64,000 nucleotides of DNA, taken from Methylohalomonas sp034521715. Its GTDB lineage: Bacteria > Pseudomonadota > Gammaproteobacteria > Methylohalomonadales > Methylohalomonadaceae. Below, one piece after another: positions 45,027-53,523 of this stretch (within the stretch, counting starts at the first letter, position 1; every line of letters begins with the position of its first letter). The position numbers and the translations under genes are program-made. The notes beneath the pieces are model-generated. The model saw only the letters and a program-made list of their open reading frames with translations, was not told where the DNA came from and did not search any database. The stretch spans positions 1-64,000 of the forward strand of contig JAXHLY010000013.1 of assembly GCA_034521715.1 (NCBI GenBank). Direction: 5' to 3'.

Positions 45027-46719
45027 TTGGCCGCAGTTACTGTTGAACGTCCATCCCGGCCTGTTACTGATCGCCGGTGCCGGCCTGGTGCCGTTCGCGC
45101 GTGGCTGGGCCCGCAGTGCCCTGGTACTGTTGCTGTCGCTGGGTGCCCTGTATATCGTCTGGCATCTGCCAACCGGGCTGGGCGGGCAGTGGCGGTTTCT
45201 CGATTACACGCTGACGTTCATACTGGCGGATAATCTCAGCCGGCTGTTCGCGATCGCCTTCGCGCTGATGGCGTTTGCCGGCATGCTGTTCTGCTGCCGC
45301 CAGGCCCGCAGCCTGGAATTGATGGCTGCGCTGGTTTATGCCGGTTCGGCCCTGGGCGCGGTGCTGGCCGGGGACTTGATCACGCTGTTCGTGTTCTGGG
45401 AACTGATGGCGATCGGATCGACACTGGTGATCTGGTCGAACCAGGGCGAACGGGCCTGGCGCGCCAGCCTGCGCTACCTGCAGATTCACCTGTTCGGCGG
45501 TGTCGTGCTGATGGCGGGTATCGCCGGTCATATCCATGCGACCGGCAGTATCGATCTGGTGGAAATGACACCGGAGTCCATTGCGGGCTGGCTCATGCTC
45601 GCCGGTTTCCTGATCAATGCCGCCGCCTGGCCGCTGTCGGCGTGGCTGCCCGACGCCTATCCGGAAAGCTCGTTCAGCGGCATGGTGTTTCTGTCGGCGT
45701 TCACGACCAAGACCGCGGTTTACGTTCTGCTGCGCATGTTTCCGGGTACCGAACTGCTGATCGTGATCGGCGCGATCATGGCTGTTTACGGTATTGTCTA
45801 TGCACTGCTTGAAAACAACATCCGCCGCATACTCGCCTACAGTATCGTCAACCAGGTCGGTTTCATGCTCATCGGCATCGGCATCGGTACCGAGCTGGCG
45901 TTGAATGGTGCCGCGGCCCAGGCCTTCGTGCATATTCTTTACAAGGGCCTGCTGCTGATGACGGCAGGGGCAGTCGTGTACCAGACAGGTAAATACAAGT
46001 GCAGCGAACTGGGCGGGCTGTTTCAGAGCATGCCGTTCACGACCGGCTGCGCCATCGTCGGCGCCCTGACCGTGATGGCCTTCCCGCTGACGGCCGGCTT
46101 TGTCACCAAGGCGATGATCAGCAGCGCCGCGGCGAAGGAACACCTGACCTGGGTGTGGCTGTTACTGCAGGCGGGATCCGCGGGTGCCGTACTGCATGCC
46201 GGCCTGAAATATCCCTGGTTCGTGTTTTATCACAATGATGCCGGCCTGCGGCCGGCGGAGGCGCCCGCCAACATGCGGCTGGCCATGCTGCTGCTGGCTT
46301 TCCTGTGCATTCTCATCGGTATGGCGCCGGGCCCGCTGTACCGGCTGCTGCCTTTCGGTGTCGACTACGCGCCATATACCGCCGATCATGTTATCGCACA
46401 GTTGCAGTTGCTCCTATTTGCGGCACTGGGGTTCTTCCTGCTGCTGAAGTATCTGCAGCCGCGTGACGGCATCACGCTGGATACCGACTGGTTGTATCGC
46501 CACGGCGTGGCGCGTCTGCTACCGTCGCTGCTGGCCGCGGCCAATGGTATCAGCCGGCTCTGGTACCGACAGCTGGCGGGGCTGGCACGGCAGCTGCAAA
46601 AGCTGCTGCTGGTGGCCGGACGCCAGGATGATCGACTGGCCAACGATGTCGCCATCGGCGAATCGGTTTTCATGGTGGTGCTGTTGCTCGGTGTCTGCCT
46701 GTTGCTATACATGGCCTGA
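45013..46719 (+). CDS. MrpD/NuoL-like antiporter subunit lacking the TM7 lysine
   Basis: A 568-residue paralogue with a longer C-terminus (about 80 extra residues, including LVAGRQDDRLANDVAIGESV). The TM5 Glu is kept in LITLFVFWELMAIGSTLVIW. The TM7 site that reads K-x4-PLH in relatives reads NAAAWPLSAWLPDAYPESSF here, so both the Lys and the following His are absent. TM8 has AFTTKTAVYVLLRMFPG. The missing Lys may make this subunit structural or altered in ion handling. It closes the module. Confidence 0.85.
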   Translation: MILTDWPQLLLNVHPGLLLIAGAGLVPFARGWARSALVLLLSLGALYIVWHLPTGLGGQWRFLDYTLTFILADNLSRLFAIAFALMAFAGMLFCCRQARSLELMAALVYAGSALGAVLAGDLITLFVFWELMAIGSTLVIWSNQGERAWRASLRYLQIHLFGGVVLMAGIAGHIHATGSIDLVEMTPESIAGWLMLAGFLINAAAWPLSAWLPDAYPESSFSGMVFLSAFTTKTAVYVLLRMFPGTELLIVIGAIMAVYGIVYALLENNIRRILAYSIVNQVGFMLIGIGIGTELALNGAAAQAFVHILYKGLLLMTAGAVVYQTGKYKCSELGGLFQSMPFTTGCAIVGALTVMAFPLTAGFVTKAMISSAAAKEHLTWVWLLLQAGSAGAVLHAGLKYPWFVFYHNDAGLRPAEAPANMRLAMLLLAFLCILIGMAPGPLYRLLPFGVDYAPYTADHVIAQLQLLLFAALGFFLLLKYLQPRDGITLDTDWLYRHGVARLLPSLLAAANGISRLWYRQLAGLARQLQKLLLVAGRQDDRLANDVAIGESVFMVVLLLGVCLLLYMA

Positions 46720-47163
46720 GCGGCGGGGCCGGCCAGAGCGGCAAAATTACCCCATTTGGGGGACGAAATTGCCTTGCGGTGTCTTTATATTGTAGTCCCA
46801 GGAGCCAAGGGAAATGCCTCAACGGATATGAGGTTTTCACGGACGAACGCCAGGTTCACGGACGGTAACCAGCCATGGAAGGCTGCCCTTTCTCCTCCTG
46901 CCTGATTCACTGTGTAAACACTGTCCGTTACGGTTTCCGCCGGGCCACATTGCCCGGCTATATGCTTCGCAGATCAAGCATTACCGCGGTTGTAATATTC
47001 CAGTCAGCCTGGCTGAACACCCGGAAGGCAAAGCAACACCTTTGTCTCTGTGCCGCCGGGGGACGGATTAAGCGCCGGCTATATGGGCGGATAGTGTCAA
47101 ACGCTTGTTGCCATTGGAAGCCAGCTATCTGTTAAGGATAATTGCCGCGTTCACATCGCTATT
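46720..47163. other. 444-base gap between convergent genes
   Basis: No gene I can support. It starts with a palindromic site (46748-46763), followed at the right distance by TATATT (46786-46791). It then has AGGAG and a five-codon frame from ATG 46814 (MPQRI). A longer frame at 46875-47135 (86 residues, Cys-rich) has no recognisable features and no good ribosome site. The site is discussed in the findings. Confidence 0.5.
46748..46763. promoter_or_regulatory. Candidate LuxR/FixJ-type operator, TACCCCA-2-TGGGGGA
   Basis: Two 7-base half sites separated by TT. The same half site (TACCCCA) occurs in the palindrome at 57176-57191. A TATATT hexamer lies about 30 bases downstream, which places the centre near -42 relative to the inferred start, the class II activator position. 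Confidence 0.4.
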
Positions 47164-49788
47164 TTAATTTTGCCTGTCTCGCCTGAGAGACAGCAGGCTG
47201 GGCATTAATACAAGTGCGCATATCAGGCTGATGCTGATCCCGATAGTCAGTAACAGACCCATGCTGGCCGTGCCCTGGTGGGCGGAAAAGGCCAGGTTGC
47301 CTATGCTGCAGATGGTCGTTAATGCACTGACCAGGATCGCACGTGATGTACTGGTCTGCAGCAGCAGGCCGCTATCCGGCGGCGCACTGTGATAGCGATG
47401 CAGTATATGAATGCTGTTATCAATGCCTATCCCCAGCAACAGGGGCAGGGCGATGATATTGGCAAAGTTGAATGGTATATCGAGCACAACCGTGCCGGCC
47501 GCGGTCAGCAGGGCCGCCAGGGCGATCGGGGCGATCGCCAGCAGGGTATCGTAAACACTGCGCAGCAGGATCAATAACAACAGCGTTATAACACTGAACG
47601 CCAGAAAGAATGCCTCCTCGAATGCGGTCACGACGGCATCACCGGCTTCAAGCTGGATAACCGGGGCCCCGATCAGGTCGTCGGTTTCGGTACGCACCGC
47701 ATCCACAAAGCGGCGCATGGAGGCCTCGTTAACAAGCTTTTCGTGCGGCTGAATCTCGAGCAGATACCAGCCATCAGGGCTCAGCCAGCGATGAAGTAAT
47801 GTATCCGGTATATCCGCCTGTGCCACCGGTTGAGCATTCAGGGCGTTGCGCAGCATGGCCAGCCGTCCCGGCAGGTTCTGCAGCAGATGACGTTCCAGTA
47901 TCTTTAGCATCGTATCGGCCTGGCGGGGCCGTTTCTCCAGTTCGGCACCGAATGCCCGTAACGCCGCATGAAAATCCTGCAATGCGGTTTCACCGGCACG
48001 CGGCGGGTTGCTTTCCAGATAGGCCAGCATATTGTTGAACGCTTCATGACGCTCCGTCGCCGATACTGATGTGTTATCGGCGCGGGCCAGTGTCGCGCCC
48101 AGCAGGAAATTCATCTCGTCGATGACATCGAGTTTGGCATCCTGATTGTCCGGTATGAAATCGGCAATGGTCTGTACGCTTTCGACTTCCGGCAGTGCTT
48201 CCAGGCTTTCGGCCAGTTGCCGGGCGCCGCCGGCATTCTTTTTCATCACGATACCGTTGAGCGGAGAGGTTGAGCCATCGGCCAGCAAGTCACGGTACGC
48301 CTGTACCGATTCGGTGTCGGGAGACTGCAGATTGAGTGTTTTGGAATCAAATCTGACGGCCGGCAATAATGCCGCAGCGGCCAGGGCCAGCAGGACTGCA
48401 ATAATCACTATGGAACGGGCGTGGCGATTGGGAACGGTGGCCAGTTTTTCCAGCCACGGGTGATGGCCGGTGAATAAGGGTTGTTCGTGGTGTGGTGCTA
48501 TGCTGGCCAGCAGTGTCGGCAGCAATGTCAGCGTCACAAACAGGCTGATAAACATACCGGTACCGGAAATCCAGCCGAGTTCGGCGATGCCGCGGTAATC
48601 CGTCGGTATGAAGGCATACAGGCCGATTGCCGTGGTCAGCGCACAAAGAAACAGCGAATGGCCAATGCTGGTGCCGGTTCGGGTCAGGGCATCGGCGGTG
48701 TCCATAGTACCGTGCAGTTCCCGGAAACGCAGGCAGAAATGGATGGCGAAATCGACCCCCAGGCCTATGTAAAGCACGGCAAATGCCACCGAGATCAGAT
48801 TCAGTTCGCCGACGGTGACAGTCGCCATGGCAGCCGTCAGTATCAGGCCGGTAATCAGGGTAATGAGTGCGGCAATTACCAGCCGTGCCGATTTGAGCCC
48901 GAGGACGAGGATCACCGCGACGATGATAAGGGCGAGCAGGGCGGCGATACCGGCCCCCTGGCCGACACTCTGCAGTTCTTCGTAATCGAGTGCCGCGCCA
49001 CCCGTCAACCGTACGCCGGCAGCGAATCTGTCCTGCAGATCGGTTGATCGGACAGTATCGCGGACGCTGCCGATGGCCGCCTCACCGGGCAGCAGGCTGG
49101 TGTAATCGAGACGGGGCTGAATAACAATGAACTCGCGGTAAACATCGCGCTGTTCCGTTTCACCGCTGATCAGATCCTGCCAGGACAGGTAGGCAACTTC
49201 GCCGGTGGCTGTCTCCCGGGTCACCGCGCTGGTCTGTTCCAGCATGGGTGCGAGTTCGACATGATCGCCGGCACGCCTTGCCTCGACGGCATCCTCTATC
49301 AGAGCAAGCAGACCGCGCAGCGACTGATCGCCGACCAGCCGGCCGAGGAACGGCTGGATACTGGCGAGATCATCGGACAGGTCGCGAAGTTCATCGATAT
49401 CCAGGTACAGCAGTGACGACCGGCGCAGAAAATCGAGCCCCCTGACGTAAAGGACTTCCCGGTACTGATCGTCCTGTTGCCGTAATTTCTCTGCCAGATA
49501 AGCGGCTGCATCAGCGGCCTGATCCGGCGTCCCTGCTTCCACCATGACCAGTATGTTGTCGACATACATGGGGAAGGCTTTTTCATAGGCGAGGTCCAGC
49601 TGCCGCCAGGGTAAATCCTGTGACAGCATGCCGCGGGTGTCGGTATTCACCCTGATATTGTTGAACGTATAAAACAGCGCCAGTACCGCGACAGCCAGCA
49701 GCACCGGCAGTATCATGTAACGCAGCCGTATCGACAGACCAATCCATCGGTACAGGATACGGTCGAGCCAGAGATGAAAATCGGGCAT
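47164..49788 (-). CDS. hpnN: HpnN, RND-family hopanoid transporter
   Basis: MMPL/RND-type inner-membrane protein that moves hopanoids toward the outer membrane. It has 874 residues and about 12 TM segments in two blocks. The first block is preceded by a large periplasmic domain with NTDTRGMLSQDLPWRQL (the HpnN signature near 50-65). VLYIGLGVDFAIHFCLRFRE and LLLGIGIDNSIHILHRYHSA are the RND TM4 and TM10 motifs. It ends the hopanoid cluster on this strand. The first codons read MPDFHLWLDRIL. Confidence 0.92.
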   Translation of the reverse strand: MPDFHLWLDRILYRWIGLSIRLRYMILPVLLAVAVLALFYTFNNIRVNTDTRGMLSQDLPWRQLDLAYEKAFPMYVDNILVMVEAGTPDQAADAAAYLAEKLRQQDDQYREVLYVRGLDFLRRSSLLYLDIDELRDLSDDLASIQPFLGRLVGDQSLRGLLALIEDAVEARRAGDHVELAPMLEQTSAVTRETATGEVAYLSWQDLISGETEQRDVYREFIVIQPRLDYTSLLPGEAAIGSVRDTVRSTDLQDRFAAGVRLTGGAALDYEELQSVGQGAGIAALLALIIVAVILVLGLKSARLVIAALITLITGLILTAAMATVTVGELNLISVAFAVLYIGLGVDFAIHFCLRFRELHGTMDTADALTRTGTSIGHSLFLCALTTAIGLYAFIPTDYRGIAELGWISGTGMFISLFVTLTLLPTLLASIAPHHEQPLFTGHHPWLEKLATVPNRHARSIVIIAVLLALAAAALLPAVRFDSKTLNLQSPDTESVQAYRDLLADGSTSPLNGIVMKKNAGGARQLAESLEALPEVESVQTIADFIPDNQDAKLDVIDEMNFLLGATLARADNTSVSATERHEAFNNMLAYLESNPPRAGETALQDFHAALRAFGAELEKRPRQADTMLKILERHLLQNLPGRLAMLRNALNAQPVAQADIPDTLLHRWLSPDGWYLLEIQPHEKLVNEASMRRFVDAVRTETDDLIGAPVIQLEAGDAVVTAFEEAFFLAFSVITLLLLILLRSVYDTLLAIAPIALAALLTAAGTVVLDIPFNFANIIALPLLLGIGIDNSIHILHRYHSAPPDSGLLLQTSTSRAILVSALTTICSIGNLAFSAHQGTASMGLLLTIGISISLICALVLMPSLLSLRRDRQN

Positions 49789-49836
49789 ATAAAACGGGGT
49801 TCGGGTGAGTACTGAAAAAGGCGCGCGTGATGCTAT

Positions 49837-50587
49837 TCAGACACGGAAGACATATTCCTTGCCTGCCTCGCGTTCGCAGTCCGGCGGATAACTGAGGCGC
49901 TTGTCGTCATAGTATTGGCGGCGTTGATCACCTTCACTGAGCCGGTTATAGGTAACATAGAGGGCCCGCCGGGGTTTGTCGGTCAGGTTCGGCTTCGATC
50001 AGATGGGGAATGAAGGAATCAAAAACCGCGTCACCCGGTTCGGTCGGGCAGGCGACGTAATCCAGTTCGTCTTCGGGCAGGGGTTTCCACGATTCACCAA
50101 GCAGTCCGCGGTTGTGATAGCCCGGGGCCAGTTCCAGGCAGCCGTTGTCATGGGTGGAGGCATCGATGCTCACCAGCGCCGTAATGTGCAGGCCGGCATA
50201 ACGATCCCAGCCGGCCTGCACGTCCTGATGGGCCTTAAAGCCGTCACCACCCGGCATCTTGAAATTGATCTTGTCCTTGAACAGTACCGATTCTTCTTCA
50301 AATAATTGATCAACGCAGCCTTTCATCTTGGCGCCATTGAAGACTTCACTGAAGCCGCGATGAAACGGTTCGATGTCTTCCATGCGGTTGAGGATCCGCT
50401 GGCCCGGCTGCAGCTGGCTTTGCTCGAAATACATCATGTATTTGCCGGGGACTTCCGGGTACCGGCTGACTTCCTCGGTCCATGCGGCAATATCGCGCAT
50501 TTCCTCGGGGGTGTAGAGGCCGCGTACCAGCAAATAACCGTCACGCTTGAAGGACTGTATCTGTTCCGGGGTGAGAATATTCTGCAT
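49837..50587 (-). CDS. Phytanoyl-CoA dioxygenase family protein, one frameshift near end
   Basis: Fe(II)/2-oxoglutarate oxygenase of the PhyH family, in the middle of the hopanoid genes. From ATG 50587 it begins MQNILTPEQIQSFKRDGYLL. The metal motif is FKAHQDVQAGW (HxD) and the distal His is in FDSFIPHLIEAEP. An indel near 49975 shifts the frame. The other frame continues TDKPRRALYVTYNRLSEGDQ, containing the 2-oxoglutarate Arg, and ends GKEYVFRV at 49837. Joined length is about 250 codons. Substrate unknown. It lies 48 bases upstream of hpnN and 62 downstream of hpnG, so a hopanoid tailoring role is a reasonable guess. Confidence 0.82.
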
Positions 50588-50649
50588 GGCTGATGAACCG
50601 GTTTACTTAAATTTGTATGACTATACTACACGCAGACTGTCGAATCGTG

Positions 50650-51369
50650 TCAGCTGCCGCAGGCGAGTTTCCTGCCGGTGATACCGGCGACAGCCGCCAG
50701 GCTCTTTTGTGCCTGGCTGAATGCACGGCCCAGCCGGATGATTGGCGGTATCAGCGCCGGCCGGCGTAAAAGTATGCCTAGCAGATTGATGGTACGCGGC
50801 CGGCCGTAGGCATCCAGCATCGGCAGTATTTCCGGCGGCAGCATGATCGCGAGATTGTCGACCACCGTGCGCACACACAGGTATGGGCGGTCATGTTCCC
50901 TGGCCACCGCTGCCACGGCGGCGCTTTCCATGTCGGCAATGGCGGCGCCGGTTTCGAGGAGCAGCCGGCGTTTGGCATCACTGCTGGTCAGCATGGCTGT
51001 TACTGACACCAGCGATCCGCTCTCGAAAGCCAGGCCGTTGCTGTGTAAAACCTGGCCGAGTTGCGCGTGCCAGGATTCGTCAACGGTAAAATTCTTCTGT
51101 CCCGCCTGATCGATAATGGTTTGCGGCAGAAACAACTGGCCCGGCTGTGACCGGTCCGTCAGGCCGGCGCCACAACCCCAGCTGACCAGTGCGCTGGCGC
51201 CGCGGCTGACGAGTTGCCGGGCGGCATCCGCGGCGGCAGACGGGCCGATGCCGCTGATGCTGACCAGTAAACCGGGGGTGGAATCGCTTACGGTACCTGC
51301 GGGCTGTAAGCGGCCGGTCAGTGCCCGGCCTTCGGCCGGCAGGGCCGCGACAACGCCTAGCCTGCTCAC
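50650..51369 (-). CDS. hpnG: HpnG, hopanoid-associated nucleoside phosphorylase
   Basis: Removes adenine from adenosylhopane to give ribosyl (phosphoribosyl) hopane in bacteriohopanepolyol synthesis. It has 239 residues from GTG 51369 (VSRLGVVAALPAEGRALTGR), overlapping the shc stop as GTGA. An in-frame ATG at 51417 would lie inside shc and is rejected. Family features are the GIGPSAAADAARQLVSRGAS stretch, LVSWGCGAGLTDRSQPGQL, and ADMESAAVAAVAREHDRPYL with the substrate Glu. Its presence implies that side-chain-elongated hopanoids are made, although hpnH is not in this window. Confidence 0.88.
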   Translation of the reverse strand: MSRLGVVAALPAEGRALTGRLQPAGTVSDSTPGLLVSISGIGPSAAADAARQLVSRGASALVSWGCGAGLTDRSQPGQLFLPQTIIDQAGQKNFTVDESWHAQLGQVLHSNGLAFESGSLVSVTAMLTSSDAKRRLLLETGAAIADMESAAVAAVAREHDRPYLCVRTVVDNLAIMLPPEILPMLDAYGRPRTINLLGILLRRPALIPPIIRLGRAFSQAQKSLAAVAGITGRKLACGS

Positions 51370-53330
51370 GCCGTCGCCGGTGTACCCAGCAGGTTGCGGT
51401 AATGCGCCAGCGCCCACAGCGGGAATATTCTGGCGTAACCGTGATACTTGAGATAAAACACCCGCGGGAAACCGGGGGCGGTGTAACTGTCATCCGACCA
51501 CAGCCCGTCGATTACCTGCTGTTGCTGCAACAGGTAATCGATACCACGCTTGACGCTGTTGCACCGTGCCTCACCGGCCGCCATCAACGCCAGCAGTGCC
51601 CAGGCCGTCTGGTACGGGGTACTGGCATGACTCATCCCGGCCTTGGCCGGATCATCATACGTATCATTGCCTTCACCCCAGCCACCGTCGGGATGCTGGA
51701 CGGCCTTGAGCCATTCAACGGCGCGGCGGATGTAAGGCTGTTGCGGATCCTCGCCGGCGACTTCCAGTGCCGTCAGTACCGACCAGGTGCCGTAGATATA
51801 GTTGGTGCCCCAGCGGCCGAACCAGGAACCGTTGGCTTCCTGTTCGTCCTTGAGGAATTCGATCGCACGTGCGCAGGCCGCCTTGTATTCCGGCTTGTCG
51901 AGCAGTGACAGCTGTACGACACAACGTGCGGTGACATCGCTGGTCGGCGGATCCAGCAGCGCACCGTGATCGGCGAATGGAATGTAATTCAGATAATGAC
52001 AGGTGTTATCCGAATCGAAGGCACCGTAACCGCCGTTTTTCGACTGCATGCCGCAAATCCAGTCGCCGGCAAGCTCTATGGAATCGTGATAACGCCGCGC
52101 ATCGAAGTGATGCATTGCCCAGGCCACGGCGGGTGTATCATCCAGATCCGGATAATAGTCATTACGGTACTGGAATGCCCAGCCGCCGCCCTTGAGATCG
52201 GGATGGTTGTCGCGCCAGTCACCGGGCTCGTCGGTCAGCTGGCGTTCGGCCAGCCAGTCGAGCGAGCGCTGAATGGTGTCACCGTACTCGCCGCCGCTTT
52301 CGGTCAGCGCGAAAGCCGCCCAGGCGGTATCCCATATCGGCGACACGCACGGCTGGCAATAGGCCATGTCACCCTTGATCACCAGCAGGCGGCGAATGGC
52401 CTCGCGCTGTTCAACCCGACAGGGGTGATCGGCCGGGTAGCCGAGCAGGGCCATGGCCTCGTAGGCGTTGACCATGGCCGGGAAAATGCCGCCGAGGCCG
52501 TCGACGCCGTTGAGGCGTTCGATGAACCACGCCTCGGACTTCCGGGTGGCGTAACGGCGAATGAATGTGGGTATGAATGGTTCGAAGGTGCGCGCGACCA
52601 GATCCCAGAACCGGAATACATGCCCGAGCAGAGTCGTCGGGTGAAAATAGTGTTTTTCCTGCTCCGGCGGTTTGACAAACAGTTCCCGTATATCGGCGTT
52701 ACGCGGATTGGCTGCTTTCGGCTTGTAGCTGCACAGGATCGACAGCGGAATCATCACCGTGCGTGACCAGTAGGAAATCTTGCTGATGTGAAACGGAAAC
52801 CAGCGTGGCAGCAGTACCTGTTCTACCGACACGAATGGCGTACCGCGCCAGGGGATCTGCTCGAACAGTGCCAGTGCAATGCGAGTAAACACGTTGCAGC
52901 GGGCGGCGCCGCCGTGCGCGAGGATGGCCTCGCGGGCGCGCTGCATGTGCGGGGCATCGGGCGAATCGCCGATCAGCTTGAGCGCGAAATAGGCCTTGAC
53001 CGAGCAGCTGAGATCAAAATCCCCGCCATGATAAAGCGGCCAGCCGCCATGAGCTGCCTGGCGGCTGCGGATATAATTGCCGAGCTTGGCCTCGAGTTCC
53101 GGCTCGAGCTCATCCATGAAGTGATTCATCATGATGTATTCGGCCGGGATGGTGCTGTCGGCTTCCAGCTCGTAGCACCAGTGACCATCAGGCTGCTGGT
53201 CCGCCAGCAGACCCTGACAGGCGCGGTCGATGGCCAGATCCAGCAGGCCCGGCTGGAGATCAGAGATATTTTCGGCCTGGCCCTGACTGGCCTCTGCCTC
53301 GGTCAGCCGGTAACGAGTTTGCATCAACAT
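51366..53330 (-). CDS. shc: Squalene-hopene cyclase
   Basis: Cyclises squalene to hopene and hopanol at the membrane. It has 654 residues, close to the usual 630-680. The acid motif DxDD is seen as PDLDDTPAVAW near 394. Several QW repeats are visible, including QHPDGGWGEG and the QSKNGGYGAF stretch. The N-terminus MLMQTRYRLTEAEASQG is weakly conserved; ATG 53330 could be replaced by 53324. It overlaps hpnG by 4 bases. Confidence 0.95.
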   Translation of the reverse strand: MLMQTRYRLTEAEASQGQAENISDLQPGLLDLAIDRACQGLLADQQPDGHWCYELEADSTIPAEYIMMNHFMDELEPELEAKLGNYIRSRQAAHGGWPLYHGGDFDLSCSVKAYFALKLIGDSPDAPHMQRAREAILAHGGAARCNVFTRIALALFEQIPWRGTPFVSVEQVLLPRWFPFHISKISYWSRTVMIPLSILCSYKPKAANPRNADIRELFVKPPEQEKHYFHPTTLLGHVFRFWDLVARTFEPFIPTFIRRYATRKSEAWFIERLNGVDGLGGIFPAMVNAYEAMALLGYPADHPCRVEQREAIRRLLVIKGDMAYCQPCVSPIWDTAWAAFALTESGGEYGDTIQRSLDWLAERQLTDEPGDWRDNHPDLKGGGWAFQYRNDYYPDLDDTPAVAWAMHHFDARRYHDSIELAGDWICGMQSKNGGYGAFDSDNTCHYLNYIPFADHGALLDPPTSDVTARCVVQLSLLDKPEYKAACARAIEFLKDEQEANGSWFGRWGTNYIYGTWSVLTALEVAGEDPQQPYIRRAVEWLKAVQHPDGGWGEGNDTYDDPAKAGMSHASTPYQTAWALLALMAAGEARCNSVKRGIDYLLQQQQVIDGLWSDDSYTAPGFPRVFYLKYHGYARIFPLWALAHYRNLLGTPATA

Positions 53331-53487
53331 GAAATTACGAATCTCCCACAGACGACATTGTCATTCTTGGCTTTGGCCACCTTGCCTCGGGGCATACTGG
53401 TGGTTTGATTGTCCTTGGAGTCATTCAGGGGGAGAGGATTCCCTGTTCCCGTACCTTTGTGACGTAATGATGCATTCCCCTTTCAAA

Positions 53488-53520
53488 GATTACGCCTTTT
53501 GGTGACACAATTGCGTAATC
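53488..53520. other. Hairpin between the squalene synthase and cyclase genes
   Basis: GATTACGC at 53488-53495 pairs with GCGTAATC at 53513-53520 around a 17-base loop, within the 193-base gap. A related CGTAAT half occurs nearby at 53463-53468. It could be an operator or an attenuator for shc. Confidence 0.45.
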
Positions 53521-53523
53521 ATC

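Noticed and set aside
46875..47135. 86-residue Cys-rich frame between convergent genes
   Set aside because: No homology features or start signal; the region reads equally poorly in other frames.
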